DNA from: Glebionis coronaria
Lineage: Eukaryota; Streptophyta; Magnoliopsida; Asterales; Asteraceae
NCBI GenBank assembly: GCA_025667525.1
Contig: CM046876.1
Coordinates: 533,064,038-533,128,037, forward strand
Direction: 5' to 3'
DNA: 64,000 nt
Part shown: positions 1 through 9,897 of the stretch, piece by piece
How positions within the stretch are numbered: the first letter of the stretch is position 1
Layout: each line of letters opens with the position of its first letter
Made by a program: the position numbers and the translations under genes
Notes under the pieces: generated by a model
Seen by the model: the letters and a program-made list of their open reading frames with translations, nothing else
The model's database searches: none
Told to the model about the DNA's origin: nothing

Positions 1-480
1 TCACCAAGGGTTCAACAAAGTCATTCATAATGGAAATGCTTTGGATGGGTGATGTGGGTGAGTTTGAAGGGGTAAAAGGTGAAGTCACCAAGGTATCAAC
101 AAATTCATTCACAATGGGAATACTTTGGATGGGTTAAGGTTGGGTAGTCACATCCAAGAGAGTACTTGGAGTGAAGGGTGAGGTTAGCTCATTCATTCTA
201 GATTGGAATGGAGAGGAGGTAGAACCATGTGAATGGTTGGTACCATGGGTTGAGGTAGTCTTGCATGGAGCAAGAGGTGGTGAGGGTGATGAAGAGATGA
301 GAATTGGAACAATCTCATTCTTGGGTGTGTGAAAGAGTGAATGGTTTGAGGTGTGAGGAACAAGGCTAACAAGGAGGGTTTAAAAGGGTGAGGGGATGAT
401 CCAAACTAGTAAAGGGTTAAAAAGGGAAAGCCCAAGATATTTTGGGAGTGATCAAAGGTTTGAAACAAAGATTCCAAAGG
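1..480 (-). pseudogene. Degenerate P/S/T-rich coding relic with a 93-bp tandem duplication
   Basis: The sequence starting TCACCAAGG at base 1 recurs at about base 94, so the unit is 93 bp (31 codons). On the minus strand both units read as related peptides containing PIQSI and TSPFTP motifs, separated by occasional stops. The upstream minus-strand sequence (about 190-480) continues in a similar low-complexity Pro/Ser/Thr/His style. The length being a multiple of three and the shared reading frame suggest it was once coding, perhaps part of the protein of element H. I do not recognise a family, and the relic has no open frame of useful length. Confidence 0.3.
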
Positions 481-529
481 GTGTTGGAACAATTGGGAAG
501 TTTCAGAAAACCCGAATTTGAGAGCTTCT

Positions 530-606
530 GCCCGCGGTTCTTTATCTCCACCGGCGGTTCCATATAGATATGGAGCCGCGGTCTATTTAAAGAACCGCCT
601 ACAGAG
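530..606. repeat. CCGCGG-cored repeat, copy 1
   Basis: A GC-rich block in AT-rich surroundings: CCCGCGGTTC, then CCGGCGGTTC, then GAGCCGCGG and AGAACCGCC. The half sites face each other, so the block can fold. Related blocks occur at 2399-2454, 2906-2980 and 4454-4527, all inside element H. Confidence 0.6.
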
Positions 607-2824
607 GCTTGGTTAAGGTGGTGAGGCTTGGTTTAGGTGGTGAAGGAGGATTTTACAATTAAGCAAATCCTAATGTTCTAGTCTAACTTATCATAAAGTC
701 ATGCTTAAGAGCAATAAAAACTAGAACACACACAAAGGAAAGACACATAGGTTCAATTAGCACGTAAGAGGAAAGCTAAGAAAAACCTAATGGCTACAAA
801 AGAAAAAGACTCCTAATGACATACAAAGTTCATCAAAGTAAACTATCATTAGTCATATATAGGAAGAGCCATTTAGCCAATTTAGAGAATGAGTATGAGA
901 CTATCACTAGAGGTGCTCAATTAAGGCTAAACACGACCATTTTTACGAGTTATACACCAACTCAACTTCCCACATGGAAGTAATTCAAACGTTAGGTCAA
1001 ATTAAGATCCTAGTGCATAAATTCTCTAGTAGTCATTCTCAAGTTAGACAAAATGTAATTCCAACATTTGCCTAATAAAGTTTAGCAAGGATGAAACTTG
1101 CATGGCGACATAATGCATGACCTATTGAGGGTTAAGAATGCACCATTGCATATTTTGTCAAACAAGTCTAGTTAAGGTTATTTACCTTAATAGAACTTGA
1201 GGCCAATAACTTTGAAGTGTATAAACAAAGTTTACACAAACCAAAGGAACACTCTTGATTGGTCTTTCGGAAATGACACATTTATAAATTGCATAGCAAT
1301 GTAAATTACTTGAGTATTTCGGATGAAACATCCAAGTTATCAAACCGACTCTATTGTGCATTATAAGTAATTATTAAACAAAATATGTCTAACAATTTGA
1401 ACAAGTAGATTCAATATAACACCATCAACACAAGTGTGAGTTATGATCCGATGTATATTATTAATAAACCACATTCATGTCTACACTAAAAAACATGTCA
1501 ATTAGATTCGATAATGATACCAATCATAGTTTGAATAATGCATTGATATTTAATCGAAATCTTTCTTGATTCCCACAAACACTCTTTTAAGAGAAAATAG
1601 CTAAGATTTTCAAAGGGTGTTTCATGTTTTATAGTGAGACATTTATCTACTTGAACTAATAACACCATGATCGAGTAAGACGACCCAAATCAATAGATTT
1701 GACAAGCTCCCAAAGCTTTCAAACCTAAAAGTTTTAAAGAACATGCCAAGGTGTACAAAATGTTTATGTAACATTTGTAAACCAATAGATGTTAATCCTA
1801 TATGCAATGCACACATGATGTTGCAACTAAAATGCAAGAAATCTAGCATACATCCTAATTAGGAAAAACTAGATACTAACAAATACCAAGCAAGGCACAA
1901 GAGACTAGACATATAAGCAATACTACTACAAATATCAAGGAACACTTAATAATGTCTACATATAATAATAACACACAAGGAAACACACACAAACAATTAG
2001 CTTAACACATAAAAGCATCTGTCCACGTTTTGAGTGTTAGATACAACAAAGTATTCATAGCTTGATTTTATTTGAAAATAGTCTTTGACCCATTTAAAAT
2101 TTAATTAAGTTTAACACTTTGTAAATATATCAATTTTCAAAGATATATCACCAAGAGATGTCCAACTTAATAGAAAAGAGTAAAACACAAGTTTTACGAC
2201 AAACCGACGCTCAATACTTTGGACAAAGTATGGAACTTAGAAACCATCCAAATTTTAAAGTTTGAATAAAGGTTTGGAAGCATTATTAATTGAAAGAAAA
2301 TTCAATTACGTTCGAAATGACGGGTGGCACGACTTCTACGGACTTACGGTTGATTTTATATGATTTTTCAAAGTTTGCAAAAATCTGAGTCAGACTGACT
2401 GCGGTTCCTTATTGATAAGGATCCGCGGGGAACCATAAGGAACCGCGGTCAGAGGACAAAAAAATAAGTTTTTGGCCAAAATCATTTGGTAACTTTTTGG
2501 AAGGACTTAGGACTCTAAAAAATCATTTTAGACACATAGAACTCGTATTTTAGAGTTAATTATGACACAAAAGATTTTTATACTTACAAACATGAAAAGA
2601 TTTAGTTCAAGCTATTATACAAAGTTTATTTAACACCAAAGCTTGTACGAATGAAACAACAAAACACATTTCATAAGTAATCACTCTTCATGAACAATTT
2701 GATACAAAGATCGTCTCTATTTTTAAAAACCGTTTTCATTTAAAAACCATTTGTTTTGAAAAAGAGAGCAAAGATCGATCCAAGATTTAAAGTACAATAT
2801 ACTTCAAAGATCTTGAGTAACCTC
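607..2824. other. Non-coding internal (leader) region of element H
   Basis: This 2.2-kb stretch has no open frame longer than 68 codons (1643-1849, minus, unrecognised) and no retroelement motif. It is AT-rich, with many short A/T runs. It contains one CCGCGG repeat block (2399-2454). Its position between the LTR with primer site on the right and the coding relic on the left makes it the 5' leader of element H read on the minus strand. Confidence 0.5.
2399..2454. repeat. CCGCGG-cored repeat, copy 2
   Basis: GCGGTTCCTTATTGATAAGG is followed by ATCCGCGGGGAACC and ATAAGGAACCGCGG. The outer arms GCGGTTCCTTAT and ATAAGGAACCGC are perfect inverted repeats of 12 bp. It lies in the leader of element H. 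Confidence 0.65.
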
Positions 2825-2836
2825 GCTCTGATACCA
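2825..2836 (-). other. Primer-binding site of element H (tRNA-iMet type)
   Basis: The plus strand reads GCTCTGATACCA, so the minus strand reads TGGTATCAGAGC, the usual copia primer site. It lies two bases from the LTR boundary at 2839 and fixes the element orientation as minus. Confidence 0.85.
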
Positions 2837-2905
2837 ATTGTAGAAACTAGAAGGGGGGTTGAATAGTTTCTAGTTCATTTTCCAAACATTTCGGCTCAAT
2901 CCACT

Positions 2906-2980
2906 GCCCGCGGTTCCTTATCTCTGCCCGCGGTTCCTTATTGATAAGGAACCGCCGGTCCAATAAAGAACCGCCGACAG
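2906..2980. repeat. CCGCGG-cored repeat, copy 3
   Basis: GCCCGCGGTTCCTTA occurs twice in a row and is followed by the inverted form TAAGGAACCGCCGG and AAGAACCGCCG. It lies in the LTR of element H, 70 bp from the primer site. Confidence 0.65.
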
Positions 2981-4235
2981 TGGACGTAGCAACATTGTTA
3001 ATTTGAAACCTTAACAATCCTTCGTATCAAATTCCTTATCAATCTTGACTAGATGTGAGATGTGTTTGATTGAGAGATAAATACTACAAGTAAGAAAATA
3101 CACAAGCACATCAAATCAAGAGTACATCAAGCAATAGTCTAAACACTAAGCACACACGTACTAAGCACAAGCTTTTCTGCAACTAGGATGTTTAGACTAA
3201 GTGATGTACACTTGACCATAATCTAAACATGAAGCACACACGTACTAAGCCATAGCTTTTCCGCAACTTAGATGTTTAGATTATGTGATGCACACAAAGA
3301 CACACAACACAAGTATGCAACTATAAATACATCTACAAAGGTAAAGACATAAATGTAAAGGAAGTTACCAACACGATGATTTATAGTGGTTCGGTCACGA
3401 AGCTCCTCTTCGCCCTACTCCACTCCTCGAGTACACCTTACTCGAGAGTTACTTCACTAGTCAACAAACTCCTTAAGGTGGAGAAACCATACACAACGTC
3501 GCTTACACATTTCCGACACTAAGCTAGATGTCGAGTCCTAATCTTAGGTAGGACCAATCTACACAACGTTGCCTACTTCACCATTTAACGACACAAGGCT
3601 AGATGTCGAGTTCTAATCGAAAGCTAGAACCAATCTTTACGACTCTTCACTTTGAAGCTAAGTGAGAACTTCACACAACAAAACTACTAGTCACTTTAAA
3701 GTTTAGTGAGAACTCACAAGACACAACCACATCATTTTATAGTTTAGTGAGAACTGCCTAGACACAACCACATCACTTTAGAGTTTAGTGAGAACTACCA
3801 AGACACAACCTAATCTACCCACTAGTTATGTTTTATGGCCCAACATAACAAACCTTGTATTTTATGGCCTAAACACATAAACCATATAGATCTAAGCACA
3901 CAACACTTAGATCTATAACTCTAACACTATATCCAAGTACTAACAAGACTTGGATCTACACAACTAACACCTAATCCAAGGATACCCATCACTTGGATAT
4001 TCTACCCTTACAAACACATCCAAGTGTACCCACAACTTGGATCTTCTACATATACATAGTAGGAAGACAATAATCATGACTTGATCTAGAGAGATCTTCA
4101 TCATGTTAAGACTCTAGACACTAACACTTCACAAGGGTGAAAGTGTTCTTCTCATTGCTCTTGAGGAGGATGAGGAATGGGATGTTGGAAGGTTTTTTGT
4201 GTTTTTGTGCAAGTGAAATGGAAGAGAGGAGTCTT

Positions 4236-4245
4236 CTATTTATAG
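4236..4245 (-). promoter_or_regulatory. TATA box of the element H LTR
   Basis: The minus strand reads CTATAAATAG, a near-consensus plant TATA box, about 1.4 kb before the primer site in the direction of transcription. It is the best candidate core promoter of element H. Confidence 0.6.
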
Positions 4246-4273
4246 CTAAACCTTGCCTTGGAGAGCACCTTTT

Positions 4274-4345
4274 TACCCAATGGATAAAAGAGTGGACTAC
4301 CCATTGGATAAAAGAGTGGACTACCCATTGGATAAAAGGATGCAC
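4274..4345. repeat. Three tandem 24-bp repeats in the element H LTR
   Basis: The unit TACCCATTGGATAAAAGAGT plus four bases occurs three times (4274, 4298, 4322), the last copy ending differently. It lies just upstream (minus sense) of the TATA box, so it is in the U3 region, where enhancer-like repeats are common. Confidence 0.8.
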
Positions 4346-4453
4346 CTTTTATTCTTGGAGCCCAAATTCAAAATTTGAATTTTGAATTTATTAGTTTCCC
4401 TCCATCTTCTAGAAGCTTCCAGAAATCTTGAGTTAGCCTAAACCGGCTTGACT

Positions 4454-4527
4454 GCCCGCGGTTCCATATCTTCCTGTTGTTCGATATCACTAAGGAACCG
4501 CGTGTTCTATAAGAGAACCGCGCGTCC
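4454..4527. repeat. CCGCGG-cored repeat, copy 4
   Basis: GCCCGCGGTTCCATATC is followed by GATATCACTAAGGAACCGCG and AGAGAACCGCGCG. It is the most diverged of the four blocks and lies near the right end of the element H LTR. Confidence 0.6.
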
Positions 4528-4612
4528 TTCTTGTCTTTCATGACAAATGTAATCTTCAAGGTGTCGAGAGAAGTATACATAAGTATGCTTGAGTGATTAT
4601 GAGCCCCTTACA

Positions 4613-6448
4613 CATTTTACATTATGTATTGCGAGTTATATGTTTTTCATCACCAAAACATGAAGGGATCATCTTGATTAAACATCGTAATGTTTGCACT
4701 AACATCATGAATATACACCTACCATGGTGGAAAGTTACTTTCCGTTTATTGTTGGCAATGATGATACTATTCTTTTTCAGCGCTAATACTTCTGAAAGTA
4801 CAATGAGTAGTTGGACCGTGATGGGTGCCGCCCGACCGTATCTTGGCAGGGCATCACTATATCGTGCTTGCAGCCACGGGCGGGTCAGGTGCCCTTTTCT
4901 CGGGTTCAAAGCTCGCAAATCTGAGCCAATAGTTAGAAGTTGCAGCGAGATTAGTCACTCAAAAGGCACATTATGGGTGCGTTCGCATGATGATCTCATT
5001 TTTTAAGTGATATGCAAATTTCAGATTCTAGTTGTTTCAGTCAGCGGTTGCTTTATATTTGGTAAGTTTATGGTTTTCACTATGCTCTAACCATGTGTTG
5101 TGTAACAGGAAGAGTATGAAAAAGGATATGATATCAGGTCTTTGCATTGTGGAGATGACTTTCGCACATGTTGCATCAAGGGTAGTAATTTCCCTATGTT
5201 AAATATTTCATTTATTGAGCTTTAAGCTAGCCTTGAAATTTGGCCAGCTTTATTTGGTCAAAGCTTTAAACTAATAAAAAATTAATCTCTTTGGCATGGC
5301 TGAAAATTAAGAAAAAAAATCCAACTTTCATATAAAAAAAAATGTGTAATACCAGTGCTTTGTAATTCTTTGCTTTCTTTGGTACATGTAACTAACAGAT
5401 ACAAGAAACTTACGCGCTTTATATACTACTAACCTTTAATAAGTTAAATGATCTCTTCGGTACGCTAAAAAATTAGACACACAAATACGTCTTGGATATA
5501 AAAGGAAAAAGTGCAATACAAGTTCTTTCTAATTCCTTTTTTATTTTCAGAAACTAATACATACAAACTACTTATGAATTATGTCAGTAATGATTGTGTG
5601 CCTGCACGCATCATCGTATGGAAAAAACTCCCTTAGATAATATTCAAGAAAAAAAGTCATAGCTTTTGCCCCGTTGCCCAACCTGTCGGGTCATCTTATG
5701 TTTGTTAGTTTCTAAACGTTACGGGATGTGTCAAGTCTGGGTTTGAAGACGCTGTCGGGTTGGCAGCTTAAGGATAGTCTGCTAATTCATAGCGCTAAAT
5801 CATAGCGACTATAAGGTTTTCTTTTTTGAAATAATATTAGAGTCTTACCTAATTTTAAAAAAAATGGCTTTTGGCTTTCCGAGATGGTTCATGTTACTTT
5901 GGAATTTTCGGGTCATCACGTTCGATAGTCTTTATCTATTTAGCTCGAGCTTAGTTTTTGTTATATTCCTCTTTAAACATATGGAATAATGCAAAAGGTG
6001 ATGTTATACAAGTATTCATATTTTGCAACATTTTTAAACCACCTTTCCATGTTTCCTTTGAGAAACAGGAAACGCAGGTTGCACGCGAGCATGCATCAGT
6101 AGATGGCAAGGATTTTGGAAAACGATTACAGTTATTAGAATGGTTGCAGGACATGCAACTATTGTAGGCTGCAGAGCTCACACCAGTAGATGGAACGGGA
6201 CACAGTGCTTCTGCACAAAATGCGACGGCGTGCTTTTTCCACCAACGGTAGAACATCTCGCCTTTATAAACTTCTGAAGGCTTTTATTATCTGCGCTTTT
6301 AGTTACCGATACATGCTGATTTCAATGACGTAAACAAGACATACATTATTGAGTTTACATATGTATCATACTAATTTTGTTTGCAAGGTACGTCAATAAT
6401 TTTTAACGCCTAGCTCTCGCCGCGGCGGAGCGCGGGCAAAGACCCTAG
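4613..6448 (+). mobile_element. 3' part of a Helitron (Helitron 1), plus orientation
   Basis: The right end is a GC-rich hairpin (GCCGCG at 6419-6424 facing CGCGGGC at 6431-6437) followed by CTAG at 6445-6448 and then T, the standard plant Helitron 3' end. The next base is exactly where element A's LTR sequence resumes (compare 24968 onward), so the Helitron sits inside that LTR. Element H is probably nested within it, and its 5' end is outside the window. The interior contains short exon-like pieces (about 5109-5180, 6065-6260) bordered by AG and GT, which may be captured gene fragments; I could not identify them. No Rep/helicase motif is visible, so this part is non-autonomous. Confidence 0.6.
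6415..6448 (+). other. Helitron 1 terminal hairpin and CTAG end
   Basis: A hairpin of about 6 bp with a one-base bulge (6419-6437) stands seven bases before CTAG. The GC-rich hairpin in AT-rich sequence plus CTAG followed by T matches the Helitron 3' rule. Confidence 0.65.
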
Positions 6449-6491
6449 TTACTTAAGATAATAAGTAATATCGAATTACTAGGGACCAACA
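6449..6491 (+). repeat. Last 43 bp of the 5' LTR of element A
   Basis: TTACTTAAGATAATAAGTAA and the following bases to ACCAACA match the end of the 3' LTR (24970-25012) with about one difference. The remaining LTR lies upstream of Helitron 1, outside the window. Confidence 0.85.
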
Positions 6492-6493
6492 AG

Positions 6494-6505
6494 TGGTATC
6501 AGAGC
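6494..6505 (+). other. Primer-binding site of element A
   Basis: TGGTATCAGAGC, complementary to the 3' end of initiator tRNA-Met, two bases after the LTR end at 6491. Confidence 0.9.
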
Positions 6506-6572
6506 AGTTTGATTAGTTAAACTCTTATTTTATTAAACTGCTTATTTAAAAGTTTTCAAATCAAGATCCAAA

Positions 6573-8754
6573 ATGGCTCAAGTTATACCACAAACCCTAG
6601 AATATAGGAGTGGCCAACTCAATGCTGCTCCTGTACTAGAGGTAGCCAACTTTACAAATTGGAAGAAGATGTTTCTTGTCCACATGGTTGGAATTGAACC
6701 TCAATTCCTTGGAATCATTGAAAATGGTCCTTTTGTTCCCATGGTTGGGGACAATAAAAAACCTGAAGTACAATGGACTGCTGATGTGAGAAAAGTTGCT
6801 AACCTTGATCAGCGTCTCAAAAGTCTCATCATGTCTGTACTCCCATATGACCAAATGAATTCTGTTGTAAATTGTAAAACAGCCAAATCAACATGGGAGG
6901 ACCTTATTCTTTACCATGAGGGACCCTCTGATGTAAAAGAAACAAGAATCATGGATTTAAAGCTTCAATACAACACCTTCAAGCACAAAGAAGGGGAAAC
7001 CCTCACACATACATTCACCAGATACAAAGCACTGATGAATGAACTTGTGAATGATGGTGTTGAGCTTTCAAAACTTGAAATCAACACATTTTTTGTTAAT
7101 GCATTGCCAAATAAGTGGCTCAGTTTCTGCCAAAGCTTGAGGAATGCTAATTAGGGGTGGAAACGAGTCGAGCCGAGCTCGAGCTCGCTAAAGCTCGAGC
7201 TCGGCTCGTTTAGGTTTTGCAAAGCTCGAGCTCGAGCTCGGCTAGTTTCGAGCCTTATTTTTTGGGCTCGGGCTCGACTCGTGACATGGTAGACAAGCTC
7301 GGGCTCGGCTCGAGCTCGGCTCGTTTATACAATTTGGCAATGTAAAAATAAATTTTGGCTCGAGTTCGACTCGTAATATATCTAAATTAGGCTCGTAAAG
7401 AAGCTTGTTATTAAGCTCGTTAAGAAGCTCGTATATAAAATATTAGGCTCGCGAGCCCAAGCGAGCTTTGTACGTAAAGCTCGGGCTCGAGCTCGTTTAA
7501 TAAATGAGCTGCAACTTAGGCTTGAGCTCGGGCTCGAGCTCGTTTAAGCTCGGCTTGTTCGAGCTTTTTACCGATCTGATCTCGAGCTTTTCACGAGCAG
7601 CTCAGCTCGTTTTCACCCCTAATGCTAATCACATTAAAGATTGTGATCTAGCTTTTCTTTTTGGAAAACTAAAATATGAAGAAAACCTAGTTGATAGGAT
7701 TTATGAAGGCTCAAGAAAGAGTAAAGCATTAACCATTGCTACACCCTTGTCCACAGCCTTCTTCAGTGAAGCTATCATTCAAAACTACCAAGATAGTCCT
7801 AATGATGAGGAAGATACTAGATCTAGTGAGGAATATCTGAATGACCTCAAAGATGAATTTCATGAAAGAGCACTTCTGGCCAAGTCTAGAAGGTTTTTTA
7901 AGAAAGGAGGCAAGTTCTCCAGCTCCACAAAAGCTTCAGTTGACACTGAATGCTACAAATGTGGGAAGACTGTTCACTATGCTAGGGATTGTTATTCAAA
8001 AACATCTCTCCCTTCATATTCCTCGCCAGCTCAATCAAGACCAACTGGTCAAACATCATTTCAAACAAAACAAATTGCTTCTACTCCATTTCAGCAAAGC
8101 AGGGTTGAACTCAGGCCAACAAAAGACTTTGAGGCCAAATACAGGGAAATCAAGGCAAGATTTGCCTTAATGAGTACTGAAAGCTCCTCATCCAAGACCC
8201 CCAAGCAAGACAAGAACAAAGGACTTGTTGCTGAAGCATATGAATGGGATGAAGAAAATGTTTCTTCAGATGATGATGAGTTGGTAAATGTGAAAGTGCT
8301 AATGCCACTTGCTGATGATGAAGGGGCAAGCTCAAATGTTGTCACCAGAGAAAGTGCCAGAAATGGAGAATGGGTCAATGTCACAATAAAAAAGGTACAA
8401 ACTCTTCTTGAATTAGAAGATAAAGATGACATTAAATTTGTCTTTGATTACTTATGCATTGATCTAAAATTTGTTGAAGAGCAAAGAAACAATTTGCTTG
8501 AAAAATTTCATAAACTTATTCTACAACTTGAAGATTTTGAAAGTAAGCAAATAGAGCTAAAAGAATCTAAACTTGATGTTCTTACTTTTCAACAATTGAA
8601 CAAAGAAATTTTGGAGGAAAATAACTCTCTTAGAGTGGAACTAAAAGAAGCAAAAGACATTGTTAAATCTTGGCTTAGAAACTCTGATAGGTTAAATCAA
8701 TGCATAAATGAACAAATACCTGCTCAAAAGAAGAAAATGCTTGGTGTTGAATGA
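6573..8754 (+). pseudogene. gag: Element A gag (capsid plus CCHC knuckle), split by a MITE
   Basis: The Gag protein packages element RNA into cytoplasmic particles. It starts MAQVIPQ at 6573, the first ATG after the primer site. The first 193 codons hold the copia Gag core (FTNWKKMF near the start, then the STWEDL helix region). At 7152 the frame is interrupted by a 470-bp MITE; codons resume at 7630 (KDCDLAFLFG) and include the zinc knuckle CYKCGKTVHYARDC near 7950-7990. The C-terminal part (about 8380-8730) is Glu/Lys/Leu-rich with predicted coiled coil. TGA ends the frame at 8754, but related sequence continues immediately downstream. The apparent continuous frame from 7504 is an artefact because its first 39 codons are MITE sequence. 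Confidence 0.85.
7152..7621. mobile_element. 470-bp hAT-like MITE rich in GAGCTCG motifs
   Basis: The ends are inverted repeats (TAGGGGTGGAAACGAG at the left, CTCGTTTTCACCCCTA at the right). The element is flanked by a perfect 8-bp target duplication ATGCTAAT (7144-7151 and 7622-7629), the size made by hAT transposases. The interior is built from dozens of GAGCTCG/CTCGAGC units and has no transposase, so it moves only in trans. Removing it with one duplication copy restores the gag reading frame, which shows it inserted into a gag that was still open. Confidence 0.9.
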
Positions 8755-9897
8755 TCCTCCAGCACCAAATCTATTGTCTTTGTCAAAGCCTCAAATGAGG
8801 ATGGTAGATCGATCCCTGACATTGAAAGGTCAGGTGAAGAGAATTTATCCAATCATGACACTGGACGAATCCTTCTTCCTGAGTTACAAGCATGTGTTGA
8901 CACTTCAGCACCAGTTGAATTCTCAGTTACTGAGGATGACTCAGATGATGATATAGAGAATGAAGTAAGTACCCCACTTCCTCCTTTGGAGAAAATGGCT
9001 GGTGCTGAACCCTCTACTGGACCCAAAACTATCCAGTCTATCATCAAGTCACACACCACACACAAAGGTAGTTCTTCCAAACATGTCAAAATTGACACTT
9101 CAAAGAACTCTTAAGCTCCTGTTGAAGGTTCACATATGGGAACTACCTCTTCAGTTTCATCAAATAAACTAAAGAATGCTAAATCTAAGGAAGATAAGAG
9201 AATGTCTCTTGTCATGCAAGAGATCAATGATCTTAAAATACAACTCAGGCATCAGCAAACACCAACACGATTCAGGGATGAACCTTCAGACTCTCCTCAT
9301 TTAAAGTACAAGACACAATTCAAAAGAGCTTGTGAGTTATGTGGTCAAAACAACCATCTCACTCAAACTTGCTTAAGAATGATTTATTGTACTAAATGTA
9401 AAAGGACTGATCATCGCACTTGTGAACACACTCAGTATATGCTGGCCAAAACAAGTGTTGATGCTCACAAATCTGAAGCATCTCATTCCAGGCGAAATAT
9501 GCCTTTCGCACCATGCATTCATTGTGGTATGTGCAATCATCACCCCGATGACTGCCACTATTACCCTGTTTGTAATATTTGTGGAAGTTATGACCATGAC
9601 ACTCATGGACATAATCGAATCATCTCACTCAGAAGAGGTATTAAACCAAGAAACCCAAACTCTATTACCAAATGTTGTGAGACTTGTGGAAACGATGTCC
9701 ACACTACATCTGATTACAACCATATAGAGTGGTCCAGAAGAGGTGAAGCCCTCCACGCTAAGAAATCTAAAGATGTTCAGACCTCTTCTTCTTCTGAGCA
9801 ATCACACATACCCTCTACAAGAGGACCCTTCAGATCTATAACACCTTCTAGATCTAAAACCCCCACCCAACAAAGGTGGGTTTCAAAACAAAACTGA
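8755..9897 (+). pseudogene. Element A Gag-Pol spacer with an array of Cys/His zinc-knuckle-like motifs
   Basis: The sequence stays in one frame from the TGA at 8752-8754 through a TAA near 9112 to the TGA at 9895. The first part is acidic and Ser-rich (8760-9110). The second part (9136-9897) starts MGTTSS and has a short Lys/Glu-rich helix, then a run of metal-binding-like motifs: CELCGQNNHLTQTC, CTKCKRTDHRTC, CIHCGMCNHHPDDC, CNICGSYDHDTHGH and CCETCGNDVHTT. It then ends in a Ser/Arg-rich tail (SRSKTPTQQRW). I remember the same Cys/His array in annotated Asteraceae Sirevirus polyproteins. The likely role is nucleic-acid binding within the particle; that is inference. Confidence 0.7.

Larger units (their letters stand above)
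1..4612 (-). mobile_element. Element H: partial LTR retrotransposon with copia-type primer site, internal region leaving the left edge
   Basis: Reading the minus strand, an LTR (4612 to 2839) is followed directly by a primer-binding site complementary to initiator tRNA-Met (TGGTATCAGAGC, minus strand of 2825-2836). The internal region therefore extends leftward to base 1 and beyond. No gag or pol motif can be read in the 2.8 kb of visible internal sequence, only a proline/serine/threonine-rich relic near the left edge and a long non-coding leader. The element could be non-autonomous or could have an unusually long leader with its genes outside the window. The second LTR and the target duplication are not visible. 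Class assignment rests on the primer site. Confidence 0.7.
2839..4612 (-). repeat. LTR of element H (5' LTR in minus orientation, about 1.77 kb)
   Basis: The left boundary is fixed by the primer site: the LTR starts TGTAGAAACTAG at 2839. The right boundary is placed at TACA (4609-4612) because this gives matching TGTA/TACA ends. It is less certain, since the partner LTR is outside the window. The LTR contains an 8-bp inverted repeat near its left end (TAGAAACT/AGTTTCTA), two CCGCGG repeat blocks (2906-2980, 4454-4527), a minus-strand TATA box (4236-4245) and a 24-bp triplicate (4274-4345). Small open frames near 4137-4580 and 4622-4918 are not supported as genes. Confidence 0.7.

Noticed and set aside
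4593..5006. 137-codon frame across the H LTR/Helitron 1 border
   Set aside because: It spans two elements and matches nothing recognised.
5951..6256. Cys-rich 101-codon minus frame in Helitron 1
   Set aside because: It overlaps exon-like pieces read on the plus strand with GT/AG borders; no motif supports a gene on either strand.
7504..7629. Apparent N-terminus of a 416-codon gag ORF
   Set aside because: The first 39 or so codons are MITE sequence; the true gag start is at 6573.
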